Shown here in pieces: positions 25,008 to 33,615 of a stretch of 64,000 nucleotides of DNA (positions within the stretch are counted from its first letter, which is position 1; each line of letters starts with the position of its first letter). The notes beneath the pieces were generated by a model. That model was not told the DNA's origin, searched no databases, and saw only the letters and a program-made list of their open reading frames with translations. The position numbers and the translations under genes were made by a program. Source of the DNA: an uncultured Bacteroidales bacterium (GTDB lineage Bacteria; Bacteroidota; Bacteroidia; Bacteroidales; UBA932); contig CALURT010000008.1 of the NCBI GenBank assembly GCA_944323245.1, forward strand, positions 1-64,000, given 5' to 3'.

Positions 25008-26096
25008 ATGAAACGGACAATACTGCTCTTTACATGTCTTTGCGCCGCAGCCATGCTGTCTGCGCAGACGCCGAAAAACGTGGAATACGTCTACCGGGAA
25101 GCCTCGGACCTGAATCTCATCGGGAAACTCATGGACACCCCTAACCCTTATCACAGGGTCGACACCTGCAAATACAAGGGATTTACCTCCTCCGAGAACA
25201 AACAGGTAAGAAGTTCCGCCGGTTTGGCCGTCCTGTTCAGGACAAATTCGTCCACCATAGCCGTAAACTGCGAATACGGCTTTGCCAATGACGGAGCTTC
25301 GACAATGGGAATTGCCCTCAGAGGCTATGACCTGTATATAAAGAAAGACGGGGAATGGCTGTATGCCGCCTCAGGAGCTCCGAATGTCAGGGACAACAAA
25401 GGGAAACGCGTACTCATCAAGGACATGGACCGTTCGGAAAAGGAATGCATGCTTTACCTGCCGATGTACAGTGAAATGTATTCGGTACAGGTCGGTGTGG
25501 AAAAGGGAGCGACCCTCGAAGCATTGGAATCCCCGTTCCGGCACAGAATCGCCATTTTCGGCTCAAGCTACACGCAGGGCATCAGCACAAGCCGTCCGGG
25601 AATGAGCTATCCGATGCAGTTCATGAGAAACACCGGCCTGCAGCTTCTGAGCTTGGGATGCAGCGGGAACTGCAAGATGCAGCCTTATTTCGCAGACGTG
25701 CTTGCCGATGCGGAAGTCGATGCCATGATATTCGACACATTTTCCAATCCTTCCGCAGAAATGATAGAAGACCGTCTTTTCCCGTTCATCGAAAGGATGA
25801 AGGAGGCACATCCCGGCATTCCTCTCATATTCATGCAGACCATATACCGTGAATCGCGCAACTTCGACCTCCACAGGGATGCCGTCGAGCAGTCGAAAAT
25901 GGACATGGCGGCCAGACTCATGGCAGAGGCCGTAAAGAAATACGACGATGTCTACTTCGTGATTCCGAATACCGGCAAGTCATCCCATGAAACCTCGGTG
26001 GACGGAACGCACCCGTCGGACATGGGCTACAAGGCATGGGCCGAATCGATAGAAAAACCGATACTCAGAATATTGAAGAAATACGGAATCAGGTAA
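25008..26096 (+). CDS. Secreted SGNH/GDSL-family hydrolase
   Basis: The protein has 362 residues with a signal peptide cleaved about residue 20 (LSAQ). An N-terminal beta-sandwich region (about 25-175) precedes the SGNH fold. Block I is FGSSYTQG with the likely nucleophile Ser187 and Ser in place of the usual Asp; block III contains TGLQLLSLGCSGN with the Gly and Asn; block V is DGTHPSD with Asp332 and His335. It probably removes acyl or acetyl groups from a glycan in the periplasm or outside. No glycan-degradation neighbours are present. It overlaps the convergent MATE gene by 8 bp. Confidence 0.87.
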   Translation: MKRTILLFTCLCAAAMLSAQTPKNVEYVYREASDLNLIGKLMDTPNPYHRVDTCKYKGFTSSENKQVRSSAGLAVLFRTNSSTIAVNCEYGFANDGASTMGIALRGYDLYIKKDGEWLYAASGAPNVRDNKGKRVLIKDMDRSEKECMLYLPMYSEMYSVQVGVEKGATLEALESPFRHRIAIFGSSYTQGISTSRPGMSYPMQFMRNTGLQLLSLGCSGNCKMQPYFADVLADAEVDAMIFDTFSNPSAEMIEDRLFPFIERMKEAHPGIPLIFMQTIYRESRNFDLHRDAVEQSKMDMAARLMAEAVKKYDDVYFVIPNTGKSSHETSVDGTHPSDMGYKAWAESIEKPILRILKKYGIR

Positions 26097-27492
26097 ACGA
26101 TGCGTCAAGGACACGTTTCCTGTACTTGAGAGTCAGGTGGAATGCCCTGATTATCAAATGTACGAAATATGCAGCAAGGAGGATGTGAACGGCCATTTCC
26201 GGCATCTCGTCCTCCTGTATTCTTTCCCCGCATACGGCAATCCCCGTGAAATATACTGCGAAGAACGCTGCAGCCGCCCACAGCATGGCATTCCTTATTG
26301 TCTTGGATGCAGTGGCTCCGATATAGATACCGTCCCATGTAAAGGCAGCACACCCTACTATCGGCATAATCACCAACCACGGGACATATTGCCCGCTCAC
26401 GTCTATTACGGCCTTATCGGATGTCATGACCCTTATGAAAACCTCCCCGGCAAACCCGTACAGGACGGTGAACATAAGACCAATACCGAGACTCCAGAGA
26501 AATACGCTCCTTACTGTCCTGACCATGAGATACCTGTTGCGTTCACCGATGTATCTTCCCGTCAGGGCTTCGCCGGCGTAAGCGAATCCGTCGGTGAAAT
26601 AGGAGAAAAGCATCATTATTTTCATCAGTATCGTAGCGGATGCCAGCATCAGGTCTCCGTAATGTGCGGCAAAAGTCGTAAATCCGATATAGATACCGAT
26701 AAAGCATATCGACCGGATGAAAAGGTCGGTGTTGAGCATGAAGAACTTGCGTGTCTCATGCCCTTTGAAGGCATTGAAAAATCCGGCAAGGCCGAAACCT
26801 TCGAACACTTTTTTCCTGTATTTCACCATCAGAAGCACCACCGCCGTCAGAAGGCCGGTATATTGCGCCACGACCGTACCCGCAGCCACTCCGGCGAAGC
26901 CTATGCCGTCGAATCCCCAGTCCCCTATCCTTAGACCGAGAGCCCAGATTATGCTGACGACCGCATTGACGACATTCACGGTAATGTCTATGATCATCGG
27001 CGAAATACTGTCCTGCATGCCTATGAACCATCCTTTGAACGCCATCATCATCAGCGTGGCCGGACAGGCCCAAATCCTGATGAAGAAATACAGCGACGCC
27101 AATTCCCTGACCTCCGGAGTACAGTCAATTACAAGAAAGGCTGCCTCGACGAAAAGCCATTGTATCGCAATCAGAGCGAGCGCACAAAGAAAGGCTATAC
27201 CCGTCGCCCGGCTGAAAATCGCGGCCGTCTCCTTCATATCGCCCCTGCCGAAAGCCTGCGCCGTCAGGCCTCCCGTACCGATGCGGAGGAAGCCGAAATT
27301 CCAGTACAGCAGATCGAAAAGCATGGAACCGATCGAAACGCCTCCGATAAGCGTGGCCACGGAAAACACCGTCGTCGCATCAAGATGTCCGGCCACGGCA
27401 ATATCCACCATACCGACCAACGGCACTGTGATATTCGCAAGAATGCTCGGCACTGCAAGATGCAATATGTTTCTGTTGACCCTGTTGCTCAT
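26089..27492 (-). CDS. MATE-family efflux transporter
   Basis: The protein has 467 residues and twelve membrane segments. The N-terminal ILHLAVPSILANITVPLVGMVDIAVAGHL and GGLTAQAFGRGD are hallmark MATE sequences; the DinF-like branch is likely. It exports cationic compounds in exchange for Na+ or H+. It overlaps the rsgA stop by 4 bp and is co-transcribed with it. Confidence 0.92.
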   Translation of the reverse strand: MSNRVNRNILHLAVPSILANITVPLVGMVDIAVAGHLDATTVFSVATLIGGVSIGSMLFDLLYWNFGFLRIGTGGLTAQAFGRGDMKETAAIFSRATGIAFLCALALIAIQWLFVEAAFLVIDCTPEVRELASLYFFIRIWACPATLMMMAFKGWFIGMQDSISPMIIDITVNVVNAVVSIIWALGLRIGDWGFDGIGFAGVAAGTVVAQYTGLLTAVVLLMVKYRKKVFEGFGLAGFFNAFKGHETRKFFMLNTDLFIRSICFIGIYIGFTTFAAHYGDLMLASATILMKIMMLFSYFTDGFAYAGEALTGRYIGERNRYLMVRTVRSVFLWSLGIGLMFTVLYGFAGEVFIRVMTSDKAVIDVSGQYVPWLVIMPIVGCAAFTWDGIYIGATASKTIRNAMLWAAAAFFAVYFTGIAVCGERIQEDEMPEMAVHILLAAYFVHLIIRAFHLTLKYRKRVLDASFT

Positions 27493-28433
27493 TTCCTGTA
27501 TTTGCCCTCCTCATCCAACATTCCGAGATACGATGCGTATCTTTCATAAGCGATTTCTCCGGATTCGACAGCCGACTTTACAGCGCAGCCCGGCTCATGC
27601 GTATGGGTACACGGCGTGAAACGGCAATTTTCCGAAGCCTTCAGCATTTCCGGGAAATACAAGGCGATTTCCTCCGGCTTCAGATCCACGAGGCCGAACC
27701 CCCTGATACCCGGAGTATCAATGATATGCCCGCCTGACTGAAGAGGGAACATCTCGTAGAACGTGGTCGTATGCCGGCCCTGAAGATGCGCTTCCGATAT
27801 TTCCGCCGTCTTAGGATTCAATGAAGGGTCTATCGCCTTGACAAGCGACGATTTGCCCACACCCGAAACTCCGGAAAACAGCGAGACTTTCCCGTTGCAG
27901 GCCGTCCTCAGTCCGTCCACGCCGAGACCTGTGACCGCCGAAACGTCCATGACCGGATAGCCGGCCGATTCATATATGCGATGGAAAGCCGAAACCCTGT
28001 CGGCTTGAGCATCTCCATAAAGATCCGATTTGTTCAGGACAATCGTGACAGGCACGCCGTAGACCTCGCAAGTGACCAACAGCCTGTCTATAAACGGCAG
28101 TTTTATCTCCGGGAAATCGATGGTGACGACAATGAAGGCCATGTCGATATTGGCAGCGATGACATGCGACTGCCTCGACAGATTTGTCGACTTCCTTATA
28201 ATGTAGTTTTTCCTTTCCTCCACTTCCGAAATCACCGCCGGATTTTCAGCCGTCGGCTCTCCGTCAGTCTCATACACCACTCTGTCCCCCACTGCGAGAG
28301 GATTGGTGGAAGTCCCCGCATTCAGTCTTATCTTTCCTTTCAGGACGGCAGGGAAAGGAGCCCACGACGGCAGTTCCGTCAGCAGATAATGACTTCCCGT
28401 ATGCTTTACCACTGTAGCCTGTCCTTTCCTCAT
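27489..28433 (-). CDS. rsgA: Ribosome small-subunit biogenesis GTPase RsgA
   Basis: The protein has 314 residues. An N-terminal OB fold is followed by a circularly permuted GTPase: NKSD (G4, 134-137) comes before the P-loop GVSGVGKSS (188-196) and DTPGIRGFG (G3). The C-terminal zinc site is a Cys/His cluster (CRFTPCTHTHEPGC). It matures the decoding site of the 30S subunit. It is the first gene of an operon with the MATE transporter. Confidence 0.96.
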   Translation of the reverse strand: MRKGQATVVKHTGSHYLLTELPSWAPFPAVLKGKIRLNAGTSTNPLAVGDRVVYETDGEPTAENPAVISEVEERKNYIIRKSTNLSRQSHVIAANIDMAFIVVTIDFPEIKLPFIDRLLVTCEVYGVPVTIVLNKSDLYGDAQADRVSAFHRIYESAGYPVMDVSAVTGLGVDGLRTACNGKVSLFSGVSGVGKSSLVKAIDPSLNPKTAEISEAHLQGRHTTTFYEMFPLQSGGHIIDTPGIRGFGLVDLKPEEIALYFPEMLKASENCRFTPCTHTHEPGCAVKSAVESGEIAYERYASYLGMLDEEGKYRK

Positions 28434-28452
28434 CCTGATTCGATTTAGTCAG

Positions 28453-28460
28453 CAAAGATA
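28453..28460 (-). promoter_or_regulatory. -7 box of rsgA
   Basis: TATCTTTG on the minus strand matches the consensus and lies 19 bases before the rsgA start. Confidence 0.5.
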
Positions 28461-28503
28461 AGGATTTTTTCGCATTGCCCGCCTGTCCTGCCCGGGAATC
28501 CTG

Positions 28504-29796
28504 TCAGTTCTTGCCGGCTGCGGAAAGGAAACGACACCTGAGGTCCTCCCAGTCGTAATAAGGGAATAAAACAGGCTCTTCGCCCTCGATTCCGACTTCT
28601 TTTTCATTATGAAGGATCTTCACGAGTATTTTGTCGGAACTTCCGCTTCGGAAAAATATCAGTTGGATATTGGCAGCCATCGGTGTTACCAGAAAATCGC
28701 ACCATGACTCATAGAGGTCCTTGCCGTCGGCATCGACTATATTGCAGCCCTCTATTCCCATGAGAGCGGCAAGAGGCACGAGATTCTGGTCGTGGCCATA
28801 ACGTAAGGTGGCGGATATGTCGCCTTTGGAAATCGCCCTGTCGGCTTCGGAAACGATGTGCCTGAGTGTCGGTTTCGCATCCGAGAGAGCCCTGGCTCCG
28901 AACTCTTCAGACGGCCCGCTCTGCAGATACATCATCGTATTCTTCACTTCCCATACGGCAAAGGACTCGTCTTCCGTAAGATACCGGAACAGATCCACTC
29001 CAAGATAATCCACATCCATGCAGCCGCTTGCCAGCATGTAGAGGTCATGGAGCATTTCCCAGCGGTCTTTCTCCGGAATGAAACCATAATCCGTAAACAA
29101 GGATGCGAGCAGTCTGTCGGGATTGCAGTTCTCTCTGTACAAACGGCTTTTCCGTGCAGACAATTCCTCGGTCAGGCTGTAGCATTCCTTCCGTCCGAAA
29201 ACCGTCTCCATCATCCCCTGGGTAGATGTGCGGTCTATTCGGATTTCGGGATTCAGTTCTTTCAGTCTCTCGTTCGAGGCCGCCATGCTCAGGACGCAGC
29301 GGACTACCGTGGAGGACAAGGCCTCGACGCGGCATACCCGTCCGTGGGCTGTGGAAAAAACCTCCGGAAAAGAAAGATACATCCTTTCGGCGATATGCCT
29401 GTGTTCCCTGACGCCTCTCGGAGACAACTCGCCGTAGCGCCCTCTTGCATCATCGGCAAGCAGTTTGACTATGGCATACACTTCCTCTCCGACAGGAGTG
29501 AGCTTCCCCTCTTCATGACCTTGTCTGAGACGCCCGAGAGGCCGTTCGTATGTGCGATATGATGTATGCCACCGGGAGCCATGGCGTCCAAAATGACTGA
29601 TGTAAAACGGTTCGTAGCCGTCAGGCGCAGGAGTCTGCATACAGGCGACATCCGGATAGACCGAATATATGCCTGCCGTGTTGCGGATGTCTTTCAGCAC
29701 ACTCTCTTTCGTCATCTGTGCCGAAGCGGACATTGCAAATGACAGGAGCGCCGTCAAGGCGGATCCTGTCAATATGAAAAATCTATATGCTTTCAT
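28504..29796 (-). CDS. Secreted histidine-type phosphatase (phytase/MINPP-like)
   Basis: The protein has 430 residues with an N-terminal signal peptide (ALLSFAMSASAQ). The catalytic motif is SHFGRHGSRW (RHGxR) and the proton donor region is LRYGHDQNLVPL (HD-type). This is the branch-2 histidine phosphatase family, which includes periplasmic phytases and multiple inositol polyphosphate phosphatases of gut Bacteroidetes. Phytate or another phosphate ester is the likely substrate; reading cannot decide. It stands as a single gene. Confidence 0.88.
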   Translation of the reverse strand: MKAYRFFILTGSALTALLSFAMSASAQMTKESVLKDIRNTAGIYSVYPDVACMQTPAPDGYEPFYISHFGRHGSRWHTSYRTYERPLGRLRQGHEEGKLTPVGEEVYAIVKLLADDARGRYGELSPRGVREHRHIAERMYLSFPEVFSTAHGRVCRVEALSSTVVRCVLSMAASNERLKELNPEIRIDRTSTQGMMETVFGRKECYSLTEELSARKSRLYRENCNPDRLLASLFTDYGFIPEKDRWEMLHDLYMLASGCMDVDYLGVDLFRYLTEDESFAVWEVKNTMMYLQSGPSEEFGARALSDAKPTLRHIVSEADRAISKGDISATLRYGHDQNLVPLAALMGIEGCNIVDADGKDLYESWCDFLVTPMAANIQLIFFRSGSSDKILVKILHNEKEVGIEGEEPVLFPYYDWEDLRCRFLSAAGKN

Positions 29797-29872
29797 CGTT
29801 GTAAAATTTATTGCGGGTCAAATCCGAGAGCGATGCAACGGATGTCGGGCGGCGACTGTATTTTTAAACCTG

Positions 29873-29930
29873 TAAAGATAATAAAATTCGGGCATAATCA
29901 TTCATAATATGACTAAAGATGCTATATTTG
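29873..29930. promoter_or_regulatory. Divergent promoters: phosphatase (-) and polyprenyl synthase (+)
   Basis: TATCTTTA on the minus strand (29873-29880) is one mismatch from the -7 consensus. TATATTTG on the plus strand is at 29923-29930. The plus box ends one base before an ATG at 29932, which therefore cannot be translated from this promoter; the next in-frame ATG at 29956 is the real start. Confidence 0.5.
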
Positions 29931-29955
29931 TATGAATATCCAAACCCGGAAAGCC

Positions 29956-30972
29956 ATGATTAACGAAAGTTGCATAGAAGAAACATTACAGTCGCTGTTC
30001 GACAATCTGACATTCCCCGACACTCCCGAAGGTCTTTACGACCCGTTGAGGTACATGATGGGAATCGGAGGGAAACGTGTCAGGCCGCGGCTTTGCCTTA
30101 CGGCTTACGCACTTTTCAAGGATGAATTCTCGGATGCTGTCCTGCAGCCTGCGGCGGCCCTCGAAATCTTCCACAGTTTCACGTTGATTCATGATGACAT
30201 CATGGACAACGCCGACGTGCGGCGCGGGGTTCCTACCGTTTTCAGGAAATGGGACGGCAACACGGCCATCCTGTCGGGAGACGTCATGTCCATAGACAGT
30301 TTCAGCCGGATGGCACATGCCCCTCAGGAAGTGCTTCCCCAGGTCCTCGGACTGTTCACGGACACGGCTGCGAAGGTATGCGAAGGACAGCAGCTGGACA
30401 TGGATTTCGAAAAGCTTCCGGAAATCTCCATGGAGCAGTACACGGAAATGATAGGCCTTAAAACTGCCGTACTGATTGCCTGTGCCGCCAAAATCGGAGC
30501 ACTGACAGGCGGTGCCGACGAAAGGGCATGCGACCTGCTGTACAGATTCGGCTACGACCTCGGATTGGCATTCCAGATAGCGGACGACTATCTCGACACT
30601 TTCGGGGATTCCGAAGTCTTCGGAAAGACAATAGGCGGAGACATCGTAAACAACAAGAAAAGCTGGCTGCTCACCAAGGCTTTGGAAAAAGGAGGGGAGC
30701 TTGAAACATCCGGAGTGATAAGCCCGGCGACAGGGAAAACCGCTTTGCTGAAAGCAATGGAACTTCCTGTCAGGACAGAAAGCGAACGGAACGCCAAGAT
30801 TGCAAAAGTCCGAGAAATCTACGAGGCCCTCGGCGTGGATGAAGACGCAAAATATGAAATCATCAGGCTGCACGCCCGTGCCATGGAATGCGCCGGAATG
30901 CTCGGGCTCAGCCGCATAAGATACGAAATGCTGCACAGATACGCAGACAAACTGCTCGGACGAAACAAATGA
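29956..30972 (+). CDS. Polyprenyl (isoprenyl) diphosphate synthase
   Basis: The start at 29956 (MINESCIEETLQSLF) is chosen because an earlier ATG lies directly behind the -7 box; length is then 338 residues. The first aspartate-rich motif is HDDIMD and the second IADDYLD; GGKRVRPRL precedes the first. It condenses isopentenyl diphosphate units into a prenyl diphosphate, for quinones or as a precursor of other isoprenoids. Chain length is uncertain. The stop overlaps the next start (ATGA). Confidence 0.92.
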   Translation: MINESCIEETLQSLFDNLTFPDTPEGLYDPLRYMMGIGGKRVRPRLCLTAYALFKDEFSDAVLQPAAALEIFHSFTLIHDDIMDNADVRRGVPTVFRKWDGNTAILSGDVMSIDSFSRMAHAPQEVLPQVLGLFTDTAAKVCEGQQLDMDFEKLPEISMEQYTEMIGLKTAVLIACAAKIGALTGGADERACDLLYRFGYDLGLAFQIADDYLDTFGDSEVFGKTIGGDIVNNKKSWLLTKALEKGGELETSGVISPATGKTALLKAMELPVRTESERNAKIAKVREIYEALGVDEDAKYEIIRLHARAMECAGMLGLSRIRYEMLHRYADKLLGRNK

Positions 30973-32225
30973 TGGACAGGAAAAGTTTGGAAATAATGGC
31001 CCCTGCAGGGAACTTCGAATGTCTTACTGCAGCAATTCAGGGCGGAGCGGATTCAGTGTACTTCGGAGTGGAAAACCTGAACATGCGTTCGCATTCAGCC
31101 AATAATTTCAGCATGTCAGACCTTCCCGAAATCTGCCGGATATGCAGGGAGAACGGCGTCAAATCATATCTTACCCTCAACATCGTCCTTTATCAGGACG
31201 ACATGGAAGACATGAGAAAGACATTGGACGCAGCCAAGGATGCCGGTATCACCGCCGTAATAGCTTCGGACATGGCTGCGATAATGTACGCCCGCAGTAT
31301 CGGGCTTGAAGTGCATATTTCCACCCAGTTGAGCATTTCCAACGCCGAAGCGTTGAAGTTCTACGCACAATTCGCCGACGTAGTGGTCCTTGCAAGGGAA
31401 CTGGACCTGAAACAGGTCAGGGAAATCCGCGATACCATAGAGAAAGAACATATCACAGGTCCTTCGGGACGCCTTGTGGGAATAGAAATGTTCGCACACG
31501 GAGCATTGTGCATGGCCATTTCCGGAAAATGCTACCTGAGCCTTCACGAATACGGGGCTTCAGCCAACAGAGGGGCATGCTACCAGATCTGCCGCAGGGG
31601 ATATGAGGTCACCGACCTGGAAACGGGACGTCAGCTCCTTGTGGACAACAAATACATTATGTCACCCAAAGACCTGTGTACCATAGAGTTCATGGACAAG
31701 ATCATTGCCGCAGGCGTCTCCGTGTTCAAGATAGAAGGGCGGGCGAGGTCAGCGGAATACGTCAAACGGACAGCATCCTGTTACAGACAGGCAGCCGACG
31801 CCGTCTGCGACGGCACATATACTCCGGAACTCGCAGCCGCACTGAAGGAGAAACTCGCCGAAGTATTCAACCGGGGCTTCTGGGACGGATATTATCAGGG
31901 GGCGCGGCTCGGAGAATGGAGTACGGTCTACGGCAGTCAGTCCTCCCGGAAAAAAGTCTATTGCGGCAAGGTCACCAACTGGTTCAACAAGCTCGGGGTC
32001 GCTGAAATCCTCATAGAGTCCGCACCTCTCAAAAAGGGTGACGAAATCATGATAATAGGACCTTCCACCGGCGTTATCGAACTTACCTCCGATGAGATCA
32101 GGGTCGACCTGCAACCCGTAGACAGAGCAGAAAAAGGAACATTCTGCTCGATTCCGGTAAATCTCGGAGGAAAGACGGAAAAACTCCGCCGCTCCGACAA
32201 GGTCTACATCTGGGAAAAAGTATGA
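30969..32225 (+). CDS. Peptidase U32 family protein (TrhP/RlhA-like)
   Basis: The start at 30969 overlaps the preceding stop; an adjacent ATG at 30972 is equally possible. The protein has 418 residues beginning with KSLEIMAPAGNFECLTAAIQGG, and contains HISTQLSISNAEAL and the cysteine-containing SANRGACYQICRR signature of U32. Despite the peptidase name, members of this length act in prephenate-dependent tRNA or rRNA hydroxylation. Its 3' end overlaps recO by 22 bp on the opposite strand. Confidence 0.88.
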   Translation: MMDRKSLEIMAPAGNFECLTAAIQGGADSVYFGVENLNMRSHSANNFSMSDLPEICRICRENGVKSYLTLNIVLYQDDMEDMRKTLDAAKDAGITAVIASDMAAIMYARSIGLEVHISTQLSISNAEALKFYAQFADVVVLARELDLKQVREIRDTIEKEHITGPSGRLVGIEMFAHGALCMAISGKCYLSLHEYGASANRGACYQICRRGYEVTDLETGRQLLVDNKYIMSPKDLCTIEFMDKIIAAGVSVFKIEGRARSAEYVKRTASCYRQAADAVCDGTYTPELAAALKEKLAEVFNRGFWDGYYQGARLGEWSTVYGSQSSRKKVYCGKVTNWFNKLGVAEILIESAPLKKGDEIMIIGPSTGVIELTSDEIRVDLQPVDRAEKGTFCSIPVNLGGKTEKLRRSDKVYIWEKV

Positions 32226-32872
32226 AACAATTCGTTCAGGACCTTCAGCGAATTGACATTTACCGCCGACTCCGTATGGTACTCTATGTATTTCAGGAGT
32301 TTCCCGGCAATCGCGTTCCGCTTTTCGCCTGTCATAGGTATGAGCATGGCTTCAGAAAAGGAGGAAGACACCATGCGTGCCGCTATTCCGGTATCCTCTC
32401 CAAGAAACGGTTCAAGATCTTCCGCAGCCGGACTGAACCCCAAGACGGATATGAATTCGAGCAGGAACCACAGGTGGAAATTTGCAAAATCCTCCGAAAT
32501 GGCATCCAAAAGGAGAATGTTCCTTTCGCATACGTCGTAAAGATTCCTGTCGGAAGTTCCGTCCTTGACTACACGGTAAAGGACTTCGCTCACGAACATG
32601 GTCACTGCGTTCTTGCTGACACTGTTTCTGATTCCCGCAAGCGGGTACTTAGACACGAGCTTCCGGGCCGTACCGAGAGCGGATTTCCTGCTTTCGAAAA
32701 TATCCGCCTCCAAAATGTTCAGAGGATAGAAAAGCGACGTGGAAGTCTTGCGGCCGATACCTTTGACCATAAAGCCCCTGCGCCCGTATTCCCGCGTAAG
32801 GGCATGCAGAATAAGGGAATTTTCACCGTATTTGGTGGTGTGCAGGACTATAAGGTCTGTGGTGTTTTCCAT
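32204..32872 (-). CDS. recO: DNA repair protein RecO
   Basis: The protein has 222 residues. The N-terminal OB fold (TDLIVLHTTKYGENSLILHALTREYGRRGFMVKGI, read in pieces) and the alpha-helical remainder fit Bacteroidetes RecO, which is shorter than in Proteobacteria. It loads RecA on single-stranded DNA with RecR. The typical zinc-finger cysteines are absent. It starts immediately after the rdgB stop, so the two form an operon. Confidence 0.9.
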   Translation of the reverse strand: MENTTDLIVLHTTKYGENSLILHALTREYGRRGFMVKGIGRKTSTSLFYPLNILEADIFESRKSALGTARKLVSKYPLAGIRNSVSKNAVTMFVSEVLYRVVKDGTSDRNLYDVCERNILLLDAISEDFANFHLWFLLEFISVLGFSPAAEDLEPFLGEDTGIAARMVSSSFSEAMLIPMTGEKRNAIAGKLLKYIEYHTESAVNVNSLKVLNELFHTFSQM

Positions 32873-33520
32873 TTATGCTGGCACTTCCTGTGCGGGGTAT
32901 GTTTTCAGAAAATCCGCCATTTCCCGCAAGGCCTTTCCTCTGTGCGATATTGAATTTTTCTGTTCTTCCGATATTTCGGCAAGCGTCCTGTCCGGATAAT
33001 CATCGGCTATGAACACAGGGTCATATCCGAATCCTCCGCATCCTGCCTTGGCCCTTGCTATCCTTCCTTCAAGGACTCCTTCGAAAAAATTGCGGACACC
33101 GTCGACAATCAGCGTTATCACGCTCCTGAAACGGGCCCTTCTCAGATCTTTTTTCGGAGTTATGCCCATGGACGCCATCATTGATGCTTCCGTTTCCTTT
33201 CGGGAAAGTTCGTCAAGGAGTTTGTCCATATTCCTGTTGAAATCCTTGTCGTCTCCGGCATATCTTGCCGTATGCACGCCCGGAGCACCTCCGAGCACAT
33301 CCACTTCGAGACCGGTATCGTCAGCGAAACAGTTGCATCCGCATTTGTTCCATAAATAGTCGGCCTTTTGCAATGAATTGGCCCTCAACGTTATACCGGT
33401 TTCGGGAATATCTTCCGATACGCCCATCTGTACAGGGGTAACGAGCTCAAATCCCCTTCCTAAAATTTCTGATGCTTCACGCAGTTTTCCGCCATTGCCC
33501 GTTGCAAATACGATTTTCAT
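32873..33520 (-). CDS. rdgB: Non-canonical purine NTP pyrophosphatase (HAM1 family)
   Basis: The protein has 215 residues. FATGNGGKLREASEIL at the N-terminus, ADDTGLEVDVLGGAPGVHTARYAG, GFGYDPVF and ISHRGKALREM are all conserved family blocks. It removes dITP, ITP and XTP from the nucleotide pool. A short tail (YPAQEVPA) extends the C-terminus. It is the first gene of the rdgB-recO operon. Confidence 0.95.
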   Translation of the reverse strand: MKIVFATGNGGKLREASEILGRGFELVTPVQMGVSEDIPETGITLRANSLQKADYLWNKCGCNCFADDTGLEVDVLGGAPGVHTARYAGDDKDFNRNMDKLLDELSRKETEASMMASMGITPKKDLRRARFRSVITLIVDGVRNFFEGVLEGRIARAKAGCGGFGYDPVFIADDYPDRTLAEISEEQKNSISHRGKALREMADFLKTYPAQEVPA

Positions 33521-33557
33521 AAATCAACTGCTTTTATTCTCTTCTTAAAATACGCTG

Positions 33558-33584
33558 CAAAGGTATATAAAAATATTATCTTTG
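33558..33584. promoter_or_regulatory. Divergent promoters: rdgB (-) and CtpA-like protease (+)
   Basis: TACCTTTG on the minus strand (33558-33565) and TATCTTTG on the plus strand (33577-33584) are eleven bases apart. The plus box rules out the ATG at 33589 as start of the protease. Confidence 0.55.
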
Positions 33585-33615
33585 TAGATTGCAAATACAA
33601 TTTTACGGTATTATA

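Noticed and set aside
29932..29955. Upstream ATG for the polyprenyl synthase
   Set aside because: It begins one base after the -7 box, so it would lie before the transcription start.
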